A DNA stretch of 64,000 nt from Micromonospora nigra (GTDB lineage Bacteria > Actinomycetota > Actinomycetes > Mycobacteriales > Micromonosporaceae). Every line of letters begins with the position of its first letter. Position 1 is the first letter of the stretch. The translations under genes and the position numbers were made by a program. The stretch is from the NCBI RefSeq assembly GCF_900091585.1, contig NZ_FMHT01000003.1, positions 3,897,501 to 3,961,500 on the forward strand, written 5' to 3'. Below, in pieces: positions 21,161-29,623 of this stretch. The notes under the pieces are model-generated. The model saw nothing but the letters and a program-made list of their open reading frames with translations. It was not told where the DNA came from and ran no database searches.

Positions 21161-22485
21161 CCGACAACCCCCAGGCGGGCTCGCCGGACAAGGAGCCGGC
21201 GAGCGAGGAGCAGGCCGGGCGGACCGCGCTCGGCAACACCGAACGCGCCGAGGTGGCGACCACGCCGAAGCAGCCCACCCCCGAGGCCCGCCCGACTCTG
21301 GGCCGGCTGTTCCTGGACAACCTCTGGGCGGCGAACACCGTCACCGTGACGGTGCTGTCGCTGCTGCTGGCGATGCTCGTCGGCGCGGTGCTGATCATCG
21401 TGTCCGACCCGGACGTGCTCGGCACGTACAGCTACATCACCGCGCGGCCCGCCGACGCGATCAACTCCAGTTGGACGTTGGTCAGCGAGGCGTACGGCAA
21501 CCTGTTCAAGGGCGCCGTCTTCGACCCCGACGCCGTCGGGTTCCAGGCGGCGATGAGCCCGATCTCGGAGACGCTCACCTACACCGCCCCACTGGTGTTC
21601 ACCGGCCTGGCGGTGGCGCTCGCCTTCCGGGGCGGCCTGTTCAACATCGGTGCGCAGGGCCAGGCCACCATGGGCGTCATCCTGGCCGCCCTGGCCGGTT
21701 TCCTGCTGCCCCTGCCGCCCGGCCTGCACCTGCTGGTCGCGGTGCTCGCGGGCGCGCTGGGCGGCGCGATCTGGGGCTTCGTGCCGGGCATCCTCAAGGC
21801 GCGTACCGGCGCGCACGAGGTGATCAACACGATCATGCTCAACTACATCGCGGTGTACTTCCTGACCTGGATGATCGTGCAGAACGGCGTCCGCGACCCG
21901 GACCGCGCGGACGCGATCAGCAGGTCGGTGGACCCCTCCGCGCAGCTGCCCCGGCTGCTCGGTGACGGGCTGCGGGTGCACGCCGGCATCATCCTGGCGG
22001 TGCTCGCCACCTGGGCGGTGGCCTGGCTGCTCAACCGCTCCACGCTCGGCTTCGAGCTGCGCGCCGTCGGTGCCAACCCGGACGCCGCCCGCACCGCCGG
22101 GATCAGCGTCACCCGCACCTACGTGCTGGTCATGGTGTTCGCGGGTGCGCTTGCCGGGCTCGGCGGCTCGCAGATGGTGCTGGGCACCACCGCGAGCGCT
22201 CTCACCCCGCTGGTGGTCGCCCAGATCGGCTTCGACGGCATCCTGGTGGCGCTGCTCGGTCGGGTCAAGCCGTGGGGCGTGGCGCTGGCCGCCCTGCTGT
22301 TCGGCGCGTTGCAGGCCGGCGGCAACCGGATGCAGTCGTACTCGGGGATCTCGCTGGAGCTGGTCACCGTGCTCCAGGCGCTGATCGTCATCTTCATCGC
22401 CGCGCCTGCCCTGGTGAAGGCGATCTTCCAGCTCCGGGCCGCCCGCGCCGCCCGGCCGCAGACGAGCCTCGCGAAGGGCTGGTGA
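21157..22485 (+). CDS. nucleoside ABC transporter permease 1
   Basis: A 442-residue permease of the branched-chain/BMP type (YufP-like). A charged 50-residue N-terminus precedes eight to ten hydrophobic segments. Family landmarks are [17 protein letters not shown] and [18 protein letters not shown]. The ATG start overlaps the ATPase stop by four bases, and the next permease begins 3 bases after its stop, so the cluster is translated as a unit. Confidence 0.9.
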   Translation: MTDNPQAGSPDKEPASEEQAGRTALGNTERAEVATTPKQPTPEARPTLGRLFLDNLWAANTVTVTVLSLLLAMLVGAVLIIVSDPDVLGTYSYITARPADAINSSWTLVSEAYGNLFKGAVFDPDAVGFQAAMSPISETLTYTAPLVFTGLAVALAFRGGLFNIGAQGQATMGVILAALAGFLLPLPPGLHLLVAVLAGALGGAIWGFVPGILKARTGAHEVINTIMLNYIAVYFLTWMIVQNGVRDPDRADAISRSVDPSAQLPRLLGDGLRVHAGIILAVLATWAVAWLLNRSTLGFELRAVGANPDAARTAGISVTRTYVLVMVFAGALAGLGGSQMVLGTTASALTPLVVAQIGFDGILVALLGRVKPWGVALAALLFGALQAGGNRMQSYSGISLELVTVLQALIVIFIAAPALVKAIFQLRAARAARPQTSLAKGW

Positions 22486-22488
22486 CAG

Positions 22489-23769
22489 ATGTCCACGATG
22501 GCTGTCGAGGACGTCGCGGTCGCGCCGGTCGACGAGGGATTCTGGACCCGTACCCGCAAGGTGGGCCTGGTGCTGGTCGGGCTCGGCCTGCTCGGCGCGG
22601 TGCTGTTCGGGGCCCTGGCCACCGACCAGCAGGCCCGCTTCACCCTCAGCGAGGACTCGGCCGGCGCCGCGCTGGAGGTCAACGGCACGATCGGCGCGAT
22701 CGGATTCGGGATCCTCGCCCTCGCGGCCGGCGCGGCCATGCTGGCGGGCCTGCCGAAGCGCTGGTTCATCCCGGTGCTCGGTGCCGGTCTGGTCGCGTTC
22801 GTGCTGTCCTTCCTGTGCTGGCAGGTCTCCGCCGCGCCGGCCGGGCAGAACTTCATGCCCATGGTCAACATCATCCGGGGCACCTTCATCCTCGCCCTGC
22901 CGCTGATCTTCGGTGCGCTGGCCGGGGTGCTGTGCGAGCGCTCGGGGGTGGTCAACGTGGCCATCGAGGGCCAGTTGCTGATGGGGGCGTTCAGCGGCGC
23001 GCTGTTCGGCAGCATCTCCGGCAGCGTCTGGGTGGGCCTGGTGGCCGCCGCGATCGGCGGCGCGCTCATCTCGCTGCTGCTGGCCGTGTTCGCCATCCGC
23101 TACCTGGTCGACCAGGTCGTCATGGGCATCGTGCTCAACCTGCTCGCGGTGGGCGTCACCGGCTTCCTCTACGAGCGGCTGATGCAGACCGACGCGCAGC
23201 GCTACAACAGCGCGCCCCGGTTCAGCAACTGGGAGATCCCGCTGCTGTCGGACATCCCGCTGCTCGGTCCGGCGCTGTTCCGCGGCAACATCTTCCTCTA
23301 CCTCGGCCTGCTGCTGGTCCTGGTGATCCACATCGCGTTGTTCCGCACCCGCTGGGGGCTGCGGACCCGCGCGGTCGGCGAGCACCCGACCGCCGCCGAC
23401 ACCCTCGGCGTCCGGGTGCTCCGGCTGCGGTACCTGAACGTGCTGGCCGCCGGCATGGTGGCCGGTATCGGTGGCGCGTCGTACACGTTGGCGCTGTACT
23501 CGTTCACCAAGAACATGATCGGCGGTAAGGGCTTCATCGCCCTCGCGGCGTTGATCTTCGGCCGGTGGAGCCCGACGGGGGCGCTGCTGGCGGCGCTGTT
23601 CTTCGGCTTCGCCGACCAGCTCGCCACCTACCTGAGCGCCATCAACAGCGTGATCCCCAGCCAGTTCCTGGCCATGCTGCCCTACCTGGCGACCATCCTG
23701 GCCGTGGCCGGGCTCGTGGGCCGGGTGCGCGCACCGGCCGCGGATGGTAAGCCGTACATCAAGGGCTGA
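22489..23769 (+). CDS. nucleoside ABC transporter permease 2
   Basis: A 426-residue permease, the YufQ-like partner. It has about ten hydrophobic segments and the landmarks CERSGVVNVAIEGQLLMGAF and YLVDQVVMGIVLNLLAVG. It continues the operon and is followed 11 bases later by the cytidine deaminase gene, linking uptake directly to pyrimidine nucleoside catabolism. Confidence 0.9.
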   Translation: MSTMAVEDVAVAPVDEGFWTRTRKVGLVLVGLGLLGAVLFGALATDQQARFTLSEDSAGAALEVNGTIGAIGFGILALAAGAAMLAGLPKRWFIPVLGAGLVAFVLSFLCWQVSAAPAGQNFMPMVNIIRGTFILALPLIFGALAGVLCERSGVVNVAIEGQLLMGAFSGALFGSISGSVWVGLVAAAIGGALISLLLAVFAIRYLVDQVVMGIVLNLLAVGVTGFLYERLMQTDAQRYNSAPRFSNWEIPLLSDIPLLGPALFRGNIFLYLGLLLVLVIHIALFRTRWGLRTRAVGEHPTAADTLGVRVLRLRYLNVLAAGMVAGIGGASYTLALYSFTKNMIGGKGFIALAALIFGRWSPTGALLAALFFGFADQLATYLSAINSVIPSQFLAMLPYLATILAVAGLVGRVRAPAADGKPYIKG

Positions 23770-23780
23770 CGGGAGCTGGC

Positions 23781-24482
23781 ATGGAGATCGACTGGGTGCG
23801 GCTGCGGGCCGCCGCCACCGAGGTGATGCGGCACGCGTACGTGCCGTACTCGAAGTTCCCGGTCGGGGCGGCGGCGCTCGTCGACGACGGTCGGGTCGTG
23901 GTGGGCTGCAACGTCGAGAACGCCGCGTACGGCGTGGTGCTCTGCGCCGAGTGCGGGGTGGTCTCCTCGCTGCACGCCACGGGCGGCGGGCGGATCGTGG
24001 CGCTGTCCTGCGTCGACGCCACCGGTGAGCCGTTGATGCCGTGCGGGCGCTGCCGCCAGCTGTTGTGGGAGCAGGGTGGGCCGGAGTGCCTGGTCGAGGC
24101 CGCCGAGGGCCCGCTGCGGATGGCCGAGCTGCTGCCGCACGCCTTCGACGTGGCCGACATCGAGGCGGTCACCGGGGCGCACCCGGTGCCGGAGGTGCCG
24201 GGCCGGCTCGCCGCCTGGCGCGGCCGGGGCACCGTGTTCGTGCACCCCGACCTGTCGGCCGGGCAGCAGGTCTGGACGGCGTACTGGGAGAGGTCCGCCG
24301 GGGACGACGCGGATGCCGAGACCGGGGTGCTGGAGGAGGGGCCGAGCTGGGGCGACCCGGCGGAGGCGATCGCCTGGGGACTGGCCCGTACGCCCCGCGT
24401 GGTCGTGGTGGACGCGGGCGGGACGATCTTCTGGGCCGGCGAGGGTGAGCCGCCGATGGAGATCCCGGTTCGTTGGAGCTGA
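23781..24482 (+). CDS. cdd: cytidine deaminase with C-terminal extension
   Basis: Deaminates cytidine and deoxycytidine. Residues 1-130 form the zinc deaminase: CNVENAAYG, then Cys55 and Glu57 in CAE, and Cys88/Cys91 in PCGRC, all the canonical zinc and catalytic residues. The protein is 233 residues, about 100 longer than the usual homotetrameric enzyme. The extra part (about residues 150-233) has a conserved look, VFVHPDLSAGQQVWTAYW then DPAEAIAWGLARTPRVVVVD, but I cannot assign it to a family. There is no second deaminase motif, so it is not the E. coli-type duplicated enzyme. It lies between the nucleoside permeases and deoA. Confidence 0.9.
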   Translation: MEIDWVRLRAAATEVMRHAYVPYSKFPVGAAALVDDGRVVVGCNVENAAYGVVLCAECGVVSSLHATGGGRIVALSCVDATGEPLMPCGRCRQLLWEQGGPECLVEAAEGPLRMAELLPHAFDVADIEAVTGAHPVPEVPGRLAAWRGRGTVFVHPDLSAGQQVWTAYWERSAGDDADAETGVLEEGPSWGDPAEAIAWGLARTPRVVVVDAGGTIFWAGEGEPPMEIPVRWS

Positions 24483-24533
24483 GGTTCAGGCCGCGGGTCG
24501 GTATCCGTCATGCGACTGGGGGGAGATCTGTTC

Positions 24534-25817
24534 ATGAGTAGTGGCTTTGCCGCTGTCGACGTCATCCGGGTGAAGCGGGACGGGGGAGTGCTGTCCGACG
24601 CGCAGATCGACTGGGTGGTGGACGCGTACACCCGGGGGGCCGTGGCCGACGAGCAGATGTCGGCGCTGGCCATGGCGATTCTGCTGAACGGGATGACCGG
24701 TGCGGAGATCGCCCGGTGGACGGCCGCGATGATCGCCAGCGGCGAGCGGCTGGACCTGTCGTCGGTGCCCCGTCCGACCGTGGACAAGCACTCGACCGGG
24801 GGTGTCGGTGACAAGATCACCCTGCCGTTGACGCCGCTCGTGGCGGCCTGCGGCGCGGCCGTGCCGCAGTTGTCCGGCCGGGGTCTCGGGCACACCGGCG
24901 GCACGCTGGACAAGCTGGAGTCGATCCCCGGCTGGCGGGCCGGCCTGGGTAACGCGGAGTTCATCGCCCAGCTGCGCGACGTCGGCGCGGTGATCTGCGC
25001 GGCCGGCGACGGCCTCGCCCCCGCCGACCGCAAGCTGTACGCGTTGCGCGACGTCACCGCCACGGTGGAGGCCATCCCGCTGATCGCCAGTTCGATCATG
25101 AGCAAGAAGATCGCCGAGGGGACCGGCGCTCTGGTGCTCGACGTGAAGGTGGGCTCCGGCGCGTTCATGAAGTCCGTCGACGACGCCCGCGAACTGGCCC
25201 GCACGATGGTGGAGCTGGGCGGTGCGCACGGCGTGCGGACGGTGGCGCTGCTCACCGACATGTCCACGCCGTTGGGGCTGGCCGTCGGCAACGCGGTCGA
25301 GGTCACCGAGTCGGTCGAGGTGCTGGCCGGCGGTGGCCCCGCCGACGTGGTCGAGCTGACCCTGGCACTGGCCCGGGAGATGCTGGACGCGGCCGGCCTG
25401 CCGGACGCCGACCCGGCGGCGGCGCTGCGCGACGGCCGGGCGATGGACTCCTGGCGTGCCATGGTGCGGGCCCAGGGTGGTGACCCGGACGCCCCGATGC
25501 CGGCGGCGGGCGAGGTCGAGGTGGTTCGTGCCGAGGCGGACGGCTTCGTGGCGTCGGTCGACGCGTACGCCATGGGGGTGGCCGCGTGGCGGCTCGGCGC
25601 CGGGCGGGCCCGCAAGGAGGACCCGGTCAGCGTTCCCGCCGGAGTGGTGCTGCACCGGCGGCCGGGCGATCCGGTGCGCGCCGGTGACCCCCTCTACGAG
25701 TTGCGCGCCGAGCGGGCGGACCGGCTCCCGGCGGCGCTGGCCGAGGCGGCCCGCGCCGTGACCGTGGCACCCGCCCCGCCGGCGACGGCACCCCTGGTCA
25801 TCGAGCGGATCGGCTGA
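24534..25817 (+). CDS. deoA: thymidine phosphorylase
   Basis: Phosphorolyses thymidine or uridine to base and (deoxy)ribose-1-phosphate. The 427-residue protein carries the family signature SGRGLGHTGGTLDKLE and the phosphate-binding KHSTGGVGDK segment, with the C-terminal PYNP domain (AYAMGVAAWRLGAGRARKED). The ATG at 24534 is preferred because GGGGGGAGA is 8 bases upstream; an ATG at 24510 would place that purine tract inside the gene. It follows cdd by 51 bases in the nucleoside-use cluster. Confidence 0.93.
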   Translation: MSSGFAAVDVIRVKRDGGVLSDAQIDWVVDAYTRGAVADEQMSALAMAILLNGMTGAEIARWTAAMIASGERLDLSSVPRPTVDKHSTGGVGDKITLPLTPLVAACGAAVPQLSGRGLGHTGGTLDKLESIPGWRAGLGNAEFIAQLRDVGAVICAAGDGLAPADRKLYALRDVTATVEAIPLIASSIMSKKIAEGTGALVLDVKVGSGAFMKSVDDARELARTMVELGGAHGVRTVALLTDMSTPLGLAVGNAVEVTESVEVLAGGGPADVVELTLALAREMLDAAGLPDADPAAALRDGRAMDSWRAMVRAQGGDPDAPMPAAGEVEVVRAEADGFVASVDAYAMGVAAWRLGAGRARKEDPVSVPAGVVLHRRPGDPVRAGDPLYELRAERADRLPAALAEAARAVTVAPAPPATAPLVIERIG

Positions 25818-25925
25818 GCCCGTCCGGGCCGTGCCCCATGGTGCTGACCTCCGAGGAGCGCTATCCTCCCAGGCCAGGGGGGACAACCGGCGCCGTGCCG
25901 TCGTGAGCAGACAGGATTATCCGCC

Positions 25926-26606
25926 GTGATCGTTCCTGCCCCGGACCCCCGAGAGGTGCGCGAGGCCAGCCTGGACGAGCTGACCCGGCTGCACCTGCCC
26001 CTACCGCCGTCGCAGTTCCCCCTCGTGTGGGAGCCGGGCGACGAGATCGAGCTGCGCCCGACGGCGGACATCGAGGCGCGGATCGCCGTGCTGCACCTGA
26101 TCCTGGCCCGTTGCTTCGGCATGCCCCCGCAGGCGGCGATGAGCTGGCTGCTCGCCTCGCACCTGGTGGAGAGGGTCACCCCGCCGGAGTTCCAGTTCGT
26201 CACCGGCGGCAAGGGCGACCACCGTTCGTTCGTGCTGCACCACGACGCGTTGTTCTCCCTGGCCTGGGTGCTGGGGCTGACGAAGATCCTGGACCCGACG
26301 CTGCCGGTGGACGAGCGACTGGTGGAGCGGCTGCCGCACATCGCCGCGGGGGAGACCTTCGGGCAGTGGCGCTCGCGCATCCTGACCGCTCCGCAGCACC
26401 CGGCCGACGCGGCGGCGCTGCTCGACCTGCACTACTGCCTCGACTGGGCGTACCTGGAGGTGGAGCGAGCGGGCCGGTCGCTGCCGGGACTGGTCGACGC
26501 CAACGCGATCGGCCAGCGCCGGTGGGCGCTGGAGTGGGCGGTGATCCTGCGCGGCCCGTACCACGACGAGCCGCCGGGCTGGGAGGAAGTCGACCTGTCG
26601 ACCTAG
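25926..26606 (+). CDS. DUF4272-like protein
   Basis: A 226-residue soluble protein. The segment AIRVLH-like ARIAVLHLILARCFGMPP, then LASHLVERVTPPEF and ALFSLAWVLGLTKILDP, recalls DUF4272 proteins, which are uncharacterised. The GTG at 25926 is used. The gene follows deoA by 108 bases and converges on the methyltransferase gene, with which it shares a stop: CTAG at 26603-26606 supplies TAG on both strands. A role in nucleoside metabolism is not shown by the sequence. Confidence 0.65.
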   Translation: MIVPAPDPREVREASLDELTRLHLPLPPSQFPLVWEPGDEIELRPTADIEARIAVLHLILARCFGMPPQAAMSWLLASHLVERVTPPEFQFVTGGKGDHRSFVLHHDALFSLAWVLGLTKILDPTLPVDERLVERLPHIAAGETFGQWRSRILTAPQHPADAAALLDLHYCLDWAYLEVERAGRSLPGLVDANAIGQRRWALEWAVILRGPYHDEPPGWEEVDLST

Positions 26607-27529
26607 CGGGCGCGTGGCGGGGGCGCCTGGCGGGGGCGGTACACGCCGAGCCGCACCGCCACGGTGACCCGGACGGGCTCGCCGAGGACGGCGATCCGGT
26701 CGGCCAACCCGGCGGGGTCGGTGTGCCAGGCACTCGGGCCCATCCCGACCAGGGTGGCGACCTCCGTGCCCGTCAGGGTCAGCTCCCGGCGGTGCACGGC
26801 CGTCGACTCCTCGGTGAAGTGCCCGCCGAGGCTGTCGGCCACCCGGTCGGCCTTGGCCGGGTCGACCCGCAGCAGGCCGAGCGCGGCGACGAGTTCGCCG
26901 AGGTGGTCCTCGGCGGGGGTGACGACCAGCAGCCGTCCGGCCCGGTCGAGCACCCGGTGGAACTCGGCGCCGTTGCGGGGGGCGAAGACGTTCAGCAGCA
27001 CCGTCGCGGCGGCGTCCGCCAGCGGCAGCCGCTGCCAGGTGTCGGTCAGCGCCGCCGCCGCGCGTGGGTGGGCGCGGGCGGCGCGACGCAGCGCCGGCTT
27101 GGCGACGTCCAGCGCCAGGCCGACGGCGTCCGGCAGCGCCGCCAGCACCGCGGCGAGGTGCCGGCCGGTTCCGGCCCCGGCGTCCACCACCAGCGGGTAC
27201 CCGTGTGCCGTGGGTGCGGGTGGCTGCGGGTGGGCTTGATCCGTGGCCGCCGTCGCGGCGCTGGCGTGCCTGGCGTGAACCGCGGCGGTGGCGAGGACGG
27301 CGGAGATCAGGTCGAAGTGCCCGGCGGCGAGAAAGTCGGCGCGGGCGGCGACCATCTCGGCGGTGTCCCCGGCGTGCGGGGCGCGCCCGGCCAGCAGGTT
27401 GACGTACCCCTGGCGGGCGATGTCGAAGCTGTGCCGGCGCGGGCAGCGCAGGACGCGGGCGTCGCCGACCTCGGCCAGCGGATCGTGGCAGACGGGGCAG
27501 CGCAGCCGTCCGACGACGCGGGGGTCCAT
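26603..27529 (-). CDS. RlmA-type 23S rRNA (guanine-N1) methyltransferase family protein
   Basis: A SAM-dependent methyltransferase of 308 residues. The N-terminal zinc finger has Cys11, Cys14, Cys29 and His33 (CPVC then CPRRH), followed by FDIARQGYVNLL, a hallmark of RlmA/TlrB/MyrA proteins that methylate 23S rRNA G745 or G748. The SAM motif is VVDAGAGTGRHLAAVL. Relatives in macrolide producers confer tylosin or mycinamicin resistance, but housekeeping members exist, so resistance is not claimed. ATG at 27529 is preferred over the GTG at 27532 because GGGGAGG is then 4 bases away. Confidence 0.85.
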   Translation of the reverse strand: MDPRVVGRLRCPVCHDPLAEVGDARVLRCPRRHSFDIARQGYVNLLAGRAPHAGDTAEMVAARADFLAAGHFDLISAVLATAAVHARHASAATAATDQAHPQPPAPTAHGYPLVVDAGAGTGRHLAAVLAALPDAVGLALDVAKPALRRAARAHPRAAAALTDTWQRLPLADAAATVLLNVFAPRNGAEFHRVLDRAGRLLVVTPAEDHLGELVAALGLLRVDPAKADRVADSLGGHFTEESTAVHRRELTLTGTEVATLVGMGPSAWHTDPAGLADRIAVLGEPVRVTVAVRLGVYRPRQAPPPRAR

Positions 27530-27723
27530 CACGCCTCCCCGGGCCCGGTCGCGCCAGCCACCCCGGGGCCACGGCCCCGACGGGCCACCAGTTCCGTCAC
27601 GCCGCCGAACATACCGGGCTGGTCGACGGGGAACGGCAGGCGTCCGTCCCGGTGACGAGCGTCCTCCGGCGGGCCGACGCCCTCCGCCGACCGGGTCGCA
27701 CCGCCGCCGACTAGGGTCTTGGC

Positions 27724-28806
27724 ATGGGTGCGACTATCCGGTACGAGGACATCGTCAAGGTCCCGAAGGCGCTGCTGCACGACCACCTCGACGGTGGTCT
27801 GCGGCCCGCGACGATCATCGAGCTGGCCGCCGAGGTGGGGCACGAGCTCCCCACCACCGACCCCGGGGCGCTGGGGCGCTGGTTCGTCGAGGCCGCCGAC
27901 TCGGGTTCGCTGGAGCGCTACCTGGAGACGTTCGCGCACACCGTCGCGGTCATGCAGACCGCGTCGGCGCTGCGCCGGGTGGCCCGCGAGTGCGCCCTGG
28001 ACCTGGCCGCCGACGGGGTGGTCTACGCCGAGGTGCGGTTCGCCCCGGAGCAGCACCTGGAGGATGACCTGACCCTCGACGAGGCGGTCGAGGCGGTGCT
28101 GGCCGGCTTCGCCGAGGGCAGCGCAGAGGCCGCCGGGGTGGGCACCCCGATCCGGGTGGGCACCCTGCTCACCGCGATGCGGCACGCGGCCCGCTCGCAG
28201 GAGATCGCCGAGCTGGCGGTGCGGCACCGCGACCACGGCGTGGTCGGCTTCGACATCGCGGGCGCGGAGGCCGGCTTCCCGCCCACCCGCCATCTGGACG
28301 CCTTCGAATACCTCCAGCGGGAGAACTTCCACTTCACCATCCACGCCGGCGAGGCGTTCGGGCTGCCGTCGATCTGGCAGGCGATCCAGTGGTGCGGGGC
28401 CGACCGACTCGGCCACGGCGTACGGATCGTCGACGACATCACCACCACCGGCGACGGGCCGGTGCTCGGGCGGCTGGCGGCGTACGTCCGGGACAAGCGG
28501 ATCCCGCTGGAACTGTGCCCGTCGTCGAACGTGCAGACCGGTGCCGCGGCCTCGATCGCCGACCATCCCATCGGGGTGCTGCGCGATCTGCGCTTCCGGG
28601 TCACGGTGAACACCGACAACCGGCTGATGAGCGGCACCTCGATGTCGCGGGAGATGGCGCTGCTGGCGGACGCGTTCGGCTATGGCTGGAAAGAACTCCA
28701 GTGGTTCACCATCAACGCCATGAAGAGCGCCTTCATCCCGTTCGACGAGCGGCTGCGGATCATCGACGAGGTGATCAAGCCGGCGTACGCCAAGCTGGTG
28801 TCCTGA
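27724..28806 (+). CDS. add: adenosine deaminase
   Basis: Converts (deoxy)adenosine to (deoxy)inosine. A 360-residue metal-dependent hydrolase with zinc ligands His19 and His21 in HDHLDG, the substrate-binding HAGE motif, [11 protein letters not shown], and the [11 protein letters not shown] segment typical of actinobacterial enzymes. It is transcribed towards the uridine-kinase-like gene; the two stops are back to back within the palindrome TGATCA at 28804-28809. It extends the nucleoside salvage set encoded from 18 kb on. Confidence 0.94.
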   Translation: MGATIRYEDIVKVPKALLHDHLDGGLRPATIIELAAEVGHELPTTDPGALGRWFVEAADSGSLERYLETFAHTVAVMQTASALRRVARECALDLAADGVVYAEVRFAPEQHLEDDLTLDEAVEAVLAGFAEGSAEAAGVGTPIRVGTLLTAMRHAARSQEIAELAVRHRDHGVVGFDIAGAEAGFPPTRHLDAFEYLQRENFHFTIHAGEAFGLPSIWQAIQWCGADRLGHGVRIVDDITTTGDGPVLGRLAAYVRDKRIPLELCPSSNVQTGAAASIADHPIGVLRDLRFRVTVNTDNRLMSGTSMSREMALLADAFGYGWKELQWFTINAMKSAFIPFDERLRIIDEVIKPAYAKLVS

Positions 28807-29430
28807 TCATCGAGGGGTGGTGTCCCGGGCGCGACGGGGGTGGCCGGCGAGCAGGGCCGCCACCCCGCGCAGGACCTCGCGGGCCCGGGCCGCCTCCGCG
28901 CCGAGGCCGGTCTGGCGGCGCAGCACCGCCGGCTCGGCACGCAGCAGAGCCAGCCCGCGCCGCACCAGCACCCGGGGAGCCTTGCGCTGCTCGGCCAGGT
29001 CGCGGGACAGCCGCCGGAGGAACGTCGCCCCGCGTGGCCGACGCAGGGCGTACGCGCCGGCGAGCAGACCCCGTCGGCGACACTCCTCAACGATCTCAGC
29101 AGCAAAGATCCCTTCGGCGACGAAGAGTGGCGAACCGGCTAGTTCGAATGACCGGGTGGCCACCCGGCGATCCGCGCCGAGTTCGTAGACCGGGACGTCC
29201 GCCCGGCCCTGTCGGGCCAGCCGGGCGATGACCTCCACAGCGGCATCGGCGTCCCAGGACAACGGTGACTCCCAGTCAACCTGCCCGTTCCGTCGCGGCA
29301 ACGTAGGGTCACTGCCATCTTTGTAGAAGTCGTCCAAACAGAGCACCGGAAGACCGGTTCGTTGCGCTATATACGACTTTCCGGAGCCGGAGGGGCCGGC
29401 GAGGAGGACAACGCGATGCGGATGTTCCAT
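28807..29430 (-). CDS. uridine kinase-like P-loop protein
   Basis: A 207-residue P-loop kinase with Walker A GPSGSGKS at residues 12-19 and the LDDFYKDG segment found in uridine/cytidine kinases. The central part (DVPVYELGADRR) also matches. It is annotated as uridine kinase in relatives and would return pyrimidine nucleosides to UMP or CMP. The C-terminal 60 residues are Arg/Ala-rich and not diagnostic. The 5' third of the gene is less GC-rich than its neighbours. It lies at the end of the nucleoside salvage region. Confidence 0.8.
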   Translation of the reverse strand: MEHPHRVVLLAGPSGSGKSYIAQRTGLPVLCLDDFYKDGSDPTLPRRNGQVDWESPLSWDADAAVEVIARLARQGRADVPVYELGADRRVATRSFELAGSPLFVAEGIFAAEIVEECRRRGLLAGAYALRRPRGATFLRRLSRDLAEQRKAPRVLVRRGLALLRAEPAVLRRQTGLGAEAARAREVLRGVAALLAGHPRRARDTTPR

Positions 29431-29623
29431 TACCTTCAGTAGCTCCGGACAGACGGAATGCGATCAGATTGTCTCAACATCTCATCACACCCCGAGCCGG
29501 GGCCAACCTGGGCTTTCTCTTTCCTCGGTGGCGTGATGGAATCTCGGATGGTCTGACCCGCCGGGTCGGCCGCTGGGTGTTGTCCGGGGTGACGCCCGGC
29601 GCGGAAATCACGAGGGCGGTGAC

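Noticed and set aside
26603..27529. A macrolide-resistance gene indicating a biosynthetic cluster
   Set aside because: The methyltransferase belongs to the RlmA/TlrB family, but the surroundings are primary metabolism and no polyketide or sugar genes are present.
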